A stretch of DNA of 38,822 nucleotides from the NCBI GenBank assembly GCA_937894935.1, contig CALAYC010000211.1, forward strand, positions 1 through 38,822, given 5' to 3'. The notes under the pieces are model-generated. The model was not told the origin of the DNA. It was given only the letters and a program-made list of their open reading frames with translations, and ran no database searches. This document shows, one piece after another, positions 16,726 through 27,300 of the stretch (positions are counted from its first letter, which is position 1; each line of letters opens with the position of its first letter). The position numbers and the translations under genes were made by a program. This DNA comes from an uncultured Verrucomicrobiota bacterium. Its GTDB lineage: Bacteria > Verrucomicrobiota > Verrucomicrobiia > Limisphaerales > JADLHS01.

Positions 16726-17610
16726 ATGCAAGTTACAACCATTGAAAACAATTCGGGATCAAACGCCAGCCAACTGCCTGCCCCGCAGCGTGACGCCTTG
16801 ATCAAGCTTTTGGGAGATGAAGATCCAACGGTTTATCAGGCCGTGAAGGAAAAAATCATCTCGATGGGGAGCGACACGCAACTCTGGCTCAAACCGTATC
16901 AGGTCAGTAACGATGCGGTTTTGCGACGGCATGCGCAGGAGATTGTGCGGCATTTTGATCGGGAACTGGCCGACACGCGTTTCATGGCTTATTGCCTGCA
17001 GGACGAAAGTGAGATTGATCTGGAGAAGGGCGCGCTGCTCATGGCGCAGACGGAATTTCCTGAGATCAACACTGCTGCCTACACCGCCTTGTTGGATGAA
17101 CTCGCGGGTGAATTGCGCGAATGGCTCGCGTTGAGCGATCCGAAGGAACGCCTGCTCGTGCGGGTGAATCAATTCCTCTTCGAGCACAAAGGGTTCACCG
17201 GCAACATGGAAAATTACTACGATCCGGAAAACACGTTCCTCAATCGCGTGTTGGATCGGCGCACAGGAAATCCGGTAAGTCTGTGTGTGGTTTATACGCT
17301 CGTGATGCGCCGGTTGAATTTCCCCGTGGACGCCGTTGGATTGCCCGGTCATTCGGTATGCCGGTTCCGGTCGGCGACGGAAGAAGTTTACATCGACGCG
17401 TTCAATCTCGGGAAATTGCTGACGCGCGAGGATTGCATCGCGCATCTCACGCGCTGTAAACACGAAGTGCGTGAAGAATATCTGCAACCGATGAGCGCCC
17501 GGCGTGTGTTGGCGCGCATGTGTGGAAATCTTGAACAGATTTACCTCGAAATGAAGCGCAATGAAGACGCTTCGCGGGTGCAACGATATCTGTTTGCGTT
17601 GACGCGGTAA
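16726..17610 (+). CDS. SirB1/transglutaminase-like protein
   Basis: The 294-residue soluble protein has the SirB1-type core: a helical N-terminal region, then DPENTFLNRVLDRRTGNPVSLCVVYTLVMRRL, GLPGHSVCRF and EEVYIDAFNLG. The positions of Cys187, His209 and Asp224 correspond to a transglutaminase-fold catalytic triad. The C-terminal part (REEYLQPMSARRVLARMCGNLEQIY) fits the helical tail of the family. Function is not established; members are linked to regulation or protein modification. I chose ATG 16726 because the longer frame from 16591 would read through an intrinsic terminator; an in-frame GTG at 16711 is an alternative. It is monocistronic by context, convergent with the next gene. Confidence 0.8.
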   Translation: MQVTTIENNSGSNASQLPAPQRDALIKLLGDEDPTVYQAVKEKIISMGSDTQLWLKPYQVSNDAVLRRHAQEIVRHFDRELADTRFMAYCLQDESEIDLEKGALLMAQTEFPEINTAAYTALLDELAGELREWLALSDPKERLLVRVNQFLFEHKGFTGNMENYYDPENTFLNRVLDRRTGNPVSLCVVYTLVMRRLNFPVDAVGLPGHSVCRFRSATEEVYIDAFNLGKLLTREDCIAHLTRCKHEVREEYLQPMSARRVLARMCGNLEQIYLEMKRNEDASRVQRYLFALTR

Positions 17611-17734
17611 GGAGGCGCGGCGACGCAGCGAAGGATTGGCGACGTGGATTGGTTGCGGTTGGATGATTCAACTGCGTTCAATCCATCTCGCCATCGTTTT
17701 GTTCCGATTCAGATTTCCTGAATTTAATCCGAAA

Positions 17735-18889
17735 TTATTCCGGTAACGCTTTCCATTGGAGTCGGGCCAAATGCGGGTCCACGCGGGCGAGCAGGTAATA
17801 AGTCAATCGTTCCTTCAGCCGCGTCCAGAACGTGCGCGAACGTTTCCAGGCTTCGAGATTGATTGGCTGACTGTGTTGACGTGCTGCGGCAAAGATTTCC
17901 CGCGCTTGCGCTACGATTTCCGCATTGTCGAAGCGAATCATCAACTCGTAGTTGATGCTCAAACTGCGCGGATCGAGGTTCGCTGAGCCGACGTAAACCA
18001 CATCATCCACGATGATCAACTTGGCGTGCAGAATCTGCGGCTGATACTCGTAGATTTTCACGCCGGATTTCAACAGCCGGCGGTAGAGACTGCGCCCGGC
18101 AAGTTGCGCCAGCACGACGTCGGTTTTGCCGGCGAGAATTAATTCCACTTCACCGCCGCGACGTGCGATCTGACCCAACGCGCGACGCAATCGCCAGGGC
18201 GGAAGAAAATACGCTTCGATGATTTGAGCGCGCCGGGCTTTGGCTAAATCCCGATAAAGCGCGCGCCGAATGGGATTCGGGCCGCGACCAGGTCCGCCCA
18301 ATAACAGTTGCTCCGGCGCGAACGGCGCCGCGTATTTGTGTTTAGAGCGCCGCAATCGCATCAGGCGTTTGTGCCGAAAATCTGCGAGTGCGAACATCGT
18401 GTCAAAAGAACGTGCGAGTTCGACGCAGAGTTCGCCTTCACAGCGTAAGCCGAGATCGAACCAACCGGCGCTGACGCCGTCGCCCGCATAGACGTTGCAA
18501 ATGTTGTATCCGCCGATGAACGCCACTTGCTCGTCACAGACGAGGAGTTTGCGGTGATCGCGAATGGTCAGACGACGTAGTGCCAACGGATTAAAGACGC
18601 GCGCTTCACCGCCCACGGCGACAAGTGACGAAAAGAAATCGCCCGGCAACATGAATGAACCGATGGCATCCACCAATACGCAAACGTGAGCACCGCGTTG
18701 TTGCGCGCGAAGCAGAGCGGCGAGAAATTGTCGTCCGATGGCGTCGTCGGAATAAATGTAGGTTTCGAACCGGACGGATTTTTGCGCGGCATCAATGGCA
18801 GCGAGCATCGCGGCGAACGTCTCGTCGCCGTTGCGCAACCATTGCCAGCGAGTCACCCGGGACGATGCCATGGCCGGGAAGTTAAGCAT
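17735..18889 (-). CDS. Phospholipase D-like protein, cardiolipin synthase type
   Basis: The protein carries two HKD motifs: DHRKLLVCDEQVAFIGGYN (H112, K114, D119) and HAKLIIVDDVVYVGSANLDPRSL (H288, K290, D295), which together form one active site. The layout and the ETYIY motif near the N-terminus match the cardiolipin synthase branch, which joins phosphatidyl groups at the inner membrane. It lacks the N-terminal membrane segments of E. coli ClsA and is nearer ClsB size (384 residues from this start). The frame continues to a TTG at 18922; I chose ATG 18889, and ATG 18871 is also possible. It is divergent from the DsbD-like gene. The reaction is inferred from the family. Confidence 0.85.
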   Translation of the reverse strand: MLNFPAMASSRVTRWQWLRNGDETFAAMLAAIDAAQKSVRFETYIYSDDAIGRQFLAALLRAQQRGAHVCVLVDAIGSFMLPGDFFSSLVAVGGEARVFNPLALRRLTIRDHRKLLVCDEQVAFIGGYNICNVYAGDGVSAGWFDLGLRCEGELCVELARSFDTMFALADFRHKRLMRLRRSKHKYAAPFAPEQLLLGGPGRGPNPIRRALYRDLAKARRAQIIEAYFLPPWRLRRALGQIARRGGEVELILAGKTDVVLAQLAGRSLYRRLLKSGVKIYEYQPQILHAKLIIVDDVVYVGSANLDPRSLSINYELMIRFDNAEIVAQAREIFAAARQHSQPINLEAWKRSRTFWTRLKERLTYYLLARVDPHLARLQWKALPE

Positions 18890-18966
18890 TTGCGGGGTAA
18901 TTGGCAAACGACCGCGCGACAAAATAGAAGTTCAAACGTTTCCGGCGTTCTGGCATCTATAACCTT

Positions 18967-21096
18967 GTGAAACGATTTCTCACGTTCGTCGCCGCGCTGG
19001 TGCTGATGCTGGGAGGAGCTATGGCGCAAGAGCAGCGCACCACGGCAACGCTCTGGTTATCCGCCCGTACCGCTAAACCCGGAGACATCATCACGGCGGC
19101 GGTGCGATTGGAAATGTCCGATGGCTGGCACACCTACTGGAAGAATGGCGGCGATTCGGGCGGGCCGACGGAAATCAAATGGGAATTACCACACGGCATT
19201 ACGGCGGGCGAGATTCAATGGCCGACTCCGGAGAAATTCGATTTCGAAGGTTTCACCACTTACGTTTATCACGATCAGACAACGCTTCTGGTGCCGCTGA
19301 AAATCGGCGCCGAAATTTCTCCAGGCTCAGTGGAAATCAAGGCCGCGGTATCCTGGCTGGAATGCAAAGAGACCTGTCTGCCGGGAAAACAAAACGTATC
19401 CGCAACGCTGCAAATTGGAACGGCGACCGAGCTGTCGGAGCACGCGCCGGCAATTGAAGCAGCGCGTAGCAAATTACCGGCGGACGGTGCGGCGTTGATG
19501 CCGGTTGCGGCGTGGGACGGGCCAGCGACGGGCGATGAACGTCCCGTGTTTTTGCAATGGAAAGCTCTTCCGGGTTTGAGCAAAGCCGATTTCTTTCCGG
19601 CGGCGCATGAAAAATTCGAAGTGGCAACCGGGGTGACCAATGCAGGGCCGGAAACGTTGCGGCTCAGCGTCCGGAAATTTGATGATGAATGGCCGCGTCA
19701 GTTTCAGGGATTGTTGCTGCTCCAAGGCGACAACGAAACCCGCGCGTATGAAGTAACCGTGCCGATTCAATCGGAGGCTGCGAGTGTTGTTGGAGCTACT
19801 GAAAGCGGAACGACGCAGTCGCTCGCGTTGATGTTGTTGTATGCGTTCATCGGCGGATTGATTCTCAACATCATGCCGTGTGTGTTGCCGGTGATCGCGC
19901 TGAAGATTCTGGGATTTGTTGGACAGGCAAAGGAATCGTCGGGCCGCGTGCGACAACTGGGATTGATCTATGCGTTGGGCGTGTTGGTTTCGTTTTTGGG
20001 ATTGGCCGCGCTGGTGATTGGAGTGAAAGCCGCAGGGCAGGCGGCGGGTTGGGGCATGCAATTCAGCAGTCCGCAATTCACCATCGCTTTCGCAGTGTTG
20101 GTTACACTGGTGGCGTTGAATCTGTTCGGCGTGTTTGAAGTGACGCTGGGGGGCGGAGTGATGAACGCCGCGGGAAATCTGGCTTCGCGTCACGGCGCAA
20201 GCGGCGCGTTTTTCAATGGCGTATTGGCCACCGTGCTGGCGACTCCGTGCACCGCGCCGTTTCTCAGTCTCGCGCTCGGTTTCGCGTTTTCGCAAAGCGC
20301 AGCAATCATTGTTTTGATTTTTCTCACGGTGGGTGCGGGCTTGGCGTCGCCGTACGTGGTGCTGAGCTGGTTTCCGGCCTGGTTGAAATGGTTGCCGAAG
20401 CCGGGCGTGTGGATGGAGCGATTCAAAGTGGCGATGGGTTTTCCGATGCTGGCAACGGCGCTGTGGCTCGTAAGTCTGGTGGTGGACAAATACGGCGAAC
20501 GCGCGTGGTGGATTGGAATTTTCCTGGTGTTCGTCGCGTTGGCGGCGTGGATTTTTGGAACATTCATTCAACGCGGTGAACGGCGCAAAGGTCTGGCGAT
20601 TGCGTTTCTGCTGGCAACTTTAGCGTTGGGATATTTCTGGGCGTTGGAAGGGCAGTTGCGCTGGCGTGAACCGATTAAGGCGAATGCCAGCGACATCGCA
20701 ACGGTTCGCAACGCACCGCGTGGTTACGATTGGCAACGATGGAGCGTTTCCGCTGTTGAACGAGCGCAAGCGAACGGACAGGTCGTCATCGTGGATTTTA
20801 CTGCCAAGTGGTGCATCACATGTAACACCATTGTGAAGCCGGCGCTGGAACGGGAAGCGGTTATTGCGCGACTCAAAGAAAAAAACGTTGCGGCATTTAT
20901 CGCCGATTACACCGATTATCCGCCGGAGATTTCGCAAGAGATGAAGCGTTATCAACGCGCGGCTGTGCCGTTGGTGCTGGTGTTTCCACCGCGTGCGGGA
21001 GCGGGGCCGCAGATTTTACCGGACCCGAATCCTTTGTTGGGGGTGGGAGCTTACGCTGATTTGATTCTGAAAGCGTTGGAAGATGCGGTGAAGTGA
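18967..21096 (+). CDS. DsbD-type thiol:disulfide interchange protein
   Basis: Membrane protein of 709 residues that moves reducing power from cytoplasmic thioredoxin to the periplasm. A signal peptide (residues 1-20, MKRFLTFVAALVLMLGGAMA) precedes a periplasmic alpha-like domain containing C133 and C137 (WLECKETC). About eight TM segments follow, with the conserved NIMPCVLPV (C305) and ATPCTAPF (C428), then a C-terminal thioredoxin domain with WCITC (C616, C619). All three redox pairs of DsbD/ScsB proteins are therefore present. The alpha domain GWHTYWKNGGDSGGPT is of the ScsB-like kind. It starts with GTG at 18967 and is likely its own transcript. Confidence 0.92.
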   Translation: MKRFLTFVAALVLMLGGAMAQEQRTTATLWLSARTAKPGDIITAAVRLEMSDGWHTYWKNGGDSGGPTEIKWELPHGITAGEIQWPTPEKFDFEGFTTYVYHDQTTLLVPLKIGAEISPGSVEIKAAVSWLECKETCLPGKQNVSATLQIGTATELSEHAPAIEAARSKLPADGAALMPVAAWDGPATGDERPVFLQWKALPGLSKADFFPAAHEKFEVATGVTNAGPETLRLSVRKFDDEWPRQFQGLLLLQGDNETRAYEVTVPIQSEAASVVGATESGTTQSLALMLLYAFIGGLILNIMPCVLPVIALKILGFVGQAKESSGRVRQLGLIYALGVLVSFLGLAALVIGVKAAGQAAGWGMQFSSPQFTIAFAVLVTLVALNLFGVFEVTLGGGVMNAAGNLASRHGASGAFFNGVLATVLATPCTAPFLSLALGFAFSQSAAIIVLIFLTVGAGLASPYVVLSWFPAWLKWLPKPGVWMERFKVAMGFPMLATALWLVSLVVDKYGERAWWIGIFLVFVALAAWIFGTFIQRGERRKGLAIAFLLATLALGYFWALEGQLRWREPIKANASDIATVRNAPRGYDWQRWSVSAVERAQANGQVVIVDFTAKWCITCNTIVKPALEREAVIARLKEKNVAAFIADYTDYPPEISQEMKRYQRAAVPLVLVFPPRAGAGPQILPDPNPLLGVGAYADLILKALEDAVK

Positions 21097-21293
21097 TTCG
21101 TTATCAGAATGGTTGGCTCTTCGCTACTGGATTTGGGCTAGAACAGGACGCCGGCTCGCTCCCCCAAGTTTGCCGACGTCCCGTTCTCGCACTGCCCTTC
21201 AAACTCCGCTAAGAGTGAAGATCAATTAACCAACCGCGAGGACAGGTTACGTCAGATGGCATTTCTCTCAATTCCGCCGAACTCCGGACTGTT

Positions 21294-21314
21294 GCCCCGG
21301 GATGTCCCCGGGGC
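21294..21314 (-). terminator. Strong GC hairpin just after the PATR pectate lyase gene
   Basis: The perfect 8-bp inverted repeat gccccggg (21294-21301) / cccggggc (21307-21314) with a 5-nt loop begins 9 nt after the stop codon of the minus-strand gene ending at 21323. It has no T run on either strand, so it may be a Rho-type or 3'-end-stabilising structure rather than a classical terminator. Confidence 0.5.
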
Positions 21315-21322
21315 GGCGTGCG

Positions 21323-24300
21323 TTACGGCAGCTCGATTCGATAAAACAACTGCGGCGTAGCGGGATTGATCGGATTGGTGAGATTGAAAACGCCGGTCGC
21401 ATCGAATTGATTGGTCGCGAGACGCGACCATTGAATCATCGGCAACGCAACGTTGGTAGTCGCGAGCACAACGTAGCTGGCGTGAGGCATGCCGTTGCTG
21501 CCGCTCAGGAGGAGATTGCTTTCGTCGGTGTTGACCGCGGCGCTCAAAACCGGTGGCGAAGTCGGCGCCGTGCTGATGACAGCAATACTGCCGGAGGTGG
21601 AAACTCGATTCGTCCACGCGAGACCGGGGTTTAATGGCGGAAGTACAAACGTGTGAAAAGCGCCGGTGACGTTGCCTTGAAAAAGTTGGAATGAATCACC
21701 GGCGACGAGTGAGCCGTTGAGATTCGTGACGATGAGCGTTCCGCCTAACGTCAAGGTTTGTCCTGCGACAACGACGTCATTGGTGGAGGCGGTGCGATTT
21801 AATTCGAGAATGGTGGTGCTGTTCGCGGAGAGGGTGGCGTTCTGAGTAAAAGTGAATCGCCCAATCTGATTTGAGCCGGGCGAGAGCGTGGCGCTGGAGC
21901 CGAGTGTGATTGATCCGGTCACACTTCCATTTCCCCACAGCGTGCTGTTGTTCAAGGTGAATCCTGCGGCAGCGGTGGTATTCAGGTCTGCGCCCGCAGC
22001 GATGTAAATGCTCGACGAACTTGCGATGGTGCTGGAGGAATTCACTGCCAAAGTTCCCGGCAAAATTTTTGTCGGCCCGGTGTAAGTGTTTGCGCCCGTC
22101 AACGTGACAACACCGGAAACTGTCAGTCCGCCATCGGGTATTGCACCTAACGCTGCGTCGTGAAGCAATGGTGCGGCAATCGTGATGCCGGTGAGCGGAG
22201 GCGTGCTGATCACGGCGCCGCCTGCGCGAACATTCACCGTCAGTCCGCTCAACGCATTCAGAAAAGAGGCATTCGCTTGATTTGCGCGCAATGTGCCGCC
22301 GTTCAGATTGAGTGTGGATAACTGATTCGCGCCGGTGCGTGTTTTACTGAAACCACCCACCGCGAGCGTGCCGCCGTTGAGATTAACGACCGTGACGGCG
22401 TTGGCCGCAGTGGAATTGTGAAGATCGAAATTATTCACGCCGGTGGAGAAAGTACCGTTGTTTTGAATGGTCAATGTCAGCGTGCCACCGCCCGCCTGTC
22501 CGCCGCCCAGCGAAAACGCTCCAAAGGAGAGTGAGGCCTGATCCATGACGCGCACCGTGCAACTGTTCTGCGTGGTGTTGCGGCCAAACGAACACGCCCC
22601 GCCGGTGGCGCTGAAGTTTGCGTTGCCGCCGAATTCAACCGTGCCGCGATGAATGATGAAATTGCGACCGCCGAAGGCACCGTTGCCGGTCAATCGAAGT
22701 GTGCCGTTGACACCACTCGGGCGGAATTGCGCGCCGCCACCGGTTAAAACAATATCACCTGCCCATGTTGCCGTGCCGCTGACGCAATCCAGCATTCCAT
22801 CGGACGTCGAACTCGGAACAACGAACGTATTGGTGATGACCACGCCATTGCCGAGACGAATCGGTTGGCCGAGATAAACGACCGGGCCGGTGCCCGTTGC
22901 GCGGTCGCTGCTCAGGTTCAATGTGCCGCCGGAGTTGGTCGTGCCGCCGGAATACGTGCTCGTGCCGTTGAGCGTAATCGTTTGACCGGAGGCATTGATG
23001 TTGAGTGCCCCAGAGCCGCTCATTGAACCGGAGTAGGTTATCGAGGTGTTGGGACGGAAGATAACGAGCGAGTTGTTGCTGATGCCGCCAGGCGGCGGGG
23101 CGACCGGAAGATCAAGCGTGCCGGCATTGACGATGGTGAGATTGTTGTAAGTGAGATTGCCGTTTAACGTCAACGTGCCGGGAGAGTTCTTAATCAACAC
23201 GCCGGAGCCGCTGACGTTGATAGAACTGGTCTGAGCAGTGGCGTTCGCAAAAATCAACGTGCCGTGATTCGTGACGTTCCCGGTCAGGCTGCCGTTTTGC
23301 GAAATGCCATTGCCCAATTGCAGCGTGCCACCATTGATAGTTGTGCCGCCGGAGAAATTATTTTCGCCACTGTTCACCAAAGTGAGAATGCCGCTTCCGG
23401 TTTTGATCAGGCGCATGTTGCCGGTCAAACCGCCGGTGCCCGCGAAAGTATAATTCTGCTCAGCCATCACGGTGACGGAACTTGGAGCGAGGACGCTGAC
23501 GAGATTGATAGCCGGCGAACTTGAACCGCTTTCGTTGAACGTCACTGAATCATCGTTGGCAAAAGCGCGAGGTGTTCCATTCGTGCCCAGCCAATTCGGC
23601 GTTGTGGTGTCCCAAACATTCGCGCTGCCATCGCCTTGCCAGACCAATGACTGCGGGCCGGTGAAATCTGCGGAAACAACCGTAATCGTGCCGCTGGTGG
23701 TGAGCGAATTGGTGTTCCAGATCAGGCCTTCCGGCAGTGGTGGCAAACTCATCGTCGCAAACGAATTGGCGTACGTTCCGGCGTTGAAGATTTTGAAGCC
23801 ATCACCATTTGCCAAGGTGCCGCTGAGATTGGTGACGATCAAGGTGCCGCCATAGGTCAAGGTGCTGCTACCGGCGTTTAATTGATCGCGCGTGCCGGCG
23901 GTTTTGTTGATTTCAATCAACGTTGTGCTACCGGCAGCGAGCGTTACCGGATTGTTGATCGTGAGTGTGCCGATGCCACCGTTACCGGGAGAAAGCGTCG
24001 CGCCCGCCGCGATGGTCGTCGCGCCACTGATTGTGCCTGTGCCTGCGAGCGTCGCGCCGGAACTGACGATAACGCTGCCTGTGCCCGTGCCGCTCCCGCT
24101 GGTGTTGTTAACTGTAAGCGTGCCACCGTTGACGATCGTGCCGGCCGTGTAGGTGTTTGCACCGGTTAACGTCCAATTGCCTGTGCCGACTTTGGTGACG
24201 GAGTTTTGTCCATCGGCAAGAATGCGACCCGCAAACACTGCGTCGGCGTTGTTCCAGCCGATTCGGAAGTTGCGACCGCTGGAAGTGGAATTTCCCGGGC

Positions 24301-27300
24301 CTACTGCGGAACCGCTGGTTCCACCCAGCGCACCGACATCCATCGTGCTGCCGCTGCCACTTTGCGTGAGGACAACACCGTCATTCAGGAAAATTGTCGC
24401 ACCGGCGTAACCGCTGCTGTTGGCGACGCGAAATTCGGCTGAGCCGTTGCTCGGAGCTTGCGCGGCAGCAGTGACGTTGATAGTGCCGGTGAAAGCCGAC
24501 CAGTTACCGCTCAGCGCGCCGCGCACGTAATTCACTTCGAGATTCAACGTGCCACTGCCGGTCAACGAGCTGCTCATCGTATAACGGGCAGGTGTCAGAA
24601 TGGTGGCCGTCGCGCCTTCGGGAACGATAAGCGGGCGACTGAAATTTCCATAACCCGCGCCGGCATCACCAAGACCGCCGCCGAACAGGCGCAACGTGCC
24701 ACCGTTCAACGTCACGCTTCCACTGCCAAGGCCGTAGTTGTTGGCGGTGACGGTCGCTCCACCAGCAGGGCCGAACAGCGCGAGTGTTCCAGCATTCAGA
24801 ATCGTGCCACCGCTGAAAGAATTTTCGGCAGCCAACGTCAGCGTGCCCGGACCGGTTTTAATCAATGCGCCGCTACCGACAATTTCGCCGTTCCACGTCA
24901 ATGTCGTGCCGCTGCCGGTGACATCGAAGATTGCACCGAACGGATCAAACGTCGCGCCGCGATCCAGAGCGACATTGCCGCCGGTGTAACGCAACACACC
25001 GCCGTTGAGGCTGAGATTTTCTGGAGCGGGACCTGCAGCGCCGATGGGACTTGCCACGCCGCCGTTGGCGAGTTGCGACACAGACAAAACGCCGCCGCCG
25101 ATTATCGTCGGCCCGGTGAAATCGTTTATTGCGTTAATGGTGAGCGTGCCGCCGTTGGTTTTGAGGAGACTGGTCGGGCCGGAAATTTTGCCCGGGCCGT
25201 TGAAGGTGTAATTGGCATTTGCATTCACGGTGACAGAACTCGGTGTCAATTCACCCTGGAGGTTCACATCAGGCGCGGCGGCACCGGTGTTGTCGAATTG
25301 CACGGCGTCGCCGAACAAAAACCGATCCGGTGAACCATCGTTCAACCATGAAACGCTTGTGCCGTTGTCCCACTGATTGTTGACGCCTGCCCAAACGAGA
25401 TCCGCTGGTGGGCGGGTGGCTTCGACGAGAATTGCGATTGCACCGGGGGGATTGGTCAACGTCCCGCTCACGCCGGAGACAACGAGATTTGCGAGACTGC
25501 CATTGAGTGTGCCGGTGTAGGTGAAGAGCGTGTAGAGACCGTTGCCGGGAAGGCCATCGAGCAGACTGATACGAATCGGATTCACGCCGCTGAGATTGAT
25601 GTTTCCGATGACGTGAATGTGATCGTTGGTTTTCAGCGGGCCGGTGGGATCGTCGGTGAGATCGAATCGATTGGTCACGCCGCCATTCAACGTGAGGTGA
25701 TTTGAAATCGTAAGCGTGCCGGTAGCGCCCGAGCCATCGCCCGGAAGAATTGATGCGCCGGAAAAAGCGGTCAATCCGTTGCCGAGAATTCCTTGCCCGC
25801 CGACGGTGCCGCTCGCGCGAACGGTTACGGGACTGTTCAGCAACGCACCATTGACGAGCACGACACCGTTACTGACGAGTGTTGCACCGGTATAGGCATT
25901 GGTGTTGTTGAGACGCAATGTGCCGGTATTGGTTTTGAGCAACATCATGCTGCCATCGAGTGAACCCGAGCCGCTGAACGTGTAATTCTGTTTCGCGTCC
26001 ACAGTGACGGAAGCCGGTTGCAGCGAGCCGATGAGGTTAACGGGAATTTTGGTCGAACCGGTATCATCGAAGCGCACGGCGTCGCCCGGATGAAAACGGT
26101 AGAGCAGTGAAATGCCGTCGTGCCAATTGTAATCACCCAGCGTATTCCAGTTGTTCGCGAGATCATCGCCATGCCAGACGGGTTGATAACTTTGTGCGGC
26201 GGGCGTGAAGAAAAGATTCATCGTGCGCGTGAGCGGTCCGCTGTCATCGTCGTTCACGGTGAATTGAAAACTCGCCGGACCGTGATGATCGGGAGTCGGC
26301 GTGAATTGCGCGAAGTAACCATTGAGCAACGTCACCGTGCCATTGACTGGACTATGGACTGACCAAGTGGGGTTACGATTGATGACAACCCAACCGCGGG
26401 TGAATTGACGCAGGTCCACAACGACGTTGGTATTCAACAATGCAATTCCGTGCGGTTCCGCGAGCCAGTTCAGATAATCTTCCAATCGCGTATAACCGCT
26501 GCCGCTGGGGCTCGGTTGATTGTTGTTGGCGACGACGGGATTTGAGCCCGTGCCGTTTTCCCAGAAATCCGGCATGCCATCGTTGTCGGCATCGGGGTAG
26601 GGCGGGCCATTGCGAATAACACCCGGCCCGTTCATCGGCGGAAGAAGTTCGGACGTAATTGTTCCGCCTTTGGTACCCCACGAAATCAATTCTTCAATCA
26701 TCAGTTCATCCACGTAATCGCGGCGAAATGACGGACCGACATCGCTGATGACAAGTTTGAGCGCGGTAAGTGGCGAATAAGCGGCAGCGGGCGTGACGGG
26801 ATACGAATACGGCGCGGGTTGCAGATCCATTGGACCATAGTTCGCAATCGGAAGCACCGTGCCATCAAGAATGCCGTTGCGATTTCCATCGAGCCAGTTG
26901 TTCGCGGCGTAAATGTGGAAATTCGCATTGCCGCCGCCGATGGCTGTCGAACCACTGGCCGGACCGCGGATGAAATAGTTGTTAAACATGTTGACGTACG
27001 AATCGCCCGCGGAATCGCCGCCCATGTTGTAGCCGATGGTTTCCCAGTTGCAGACGACGTTGTTAACGAATTCGTTGACGAATTTGACCTTGGGATTCCG
27101 GGTGTCGTTATCAATGTAAAGATTTCGCAGAATGCTGACGCCGCCCATCGTTTGAATCAGTCCGCCGGCTGAGTGTCCTTGCAAACCTTGCGAAATGATA
27201 CTGCTCTGAATCGTGATGTTGCTGATGGTCTGGCCGGAAGACGGGCTGATGGAAAACGTTTCGTCGCGTCCCCACGAAACGGCGATGTGATCGAAAATCA

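Noticed and set aside
17707..17723. attcag/ctgaat hairpin between convergent genes
   Set aside because: Six-bp AT-rich stem with only a broken T stretch; could be chance.
19474..20571. 365-codon open frame on the minus strand
   Set aside because: It is antisense to the DsbD-like gene, with Gln/His/Arg-rich composition and no hydrophobic core.
24458..25333. 291-codon open frame on the plus strand
   Set aside because: It is a shadow of the PATR repeat gene, Arg/Ala-rich with no domain, while the minus-strand frame is a continuous repeat protein.
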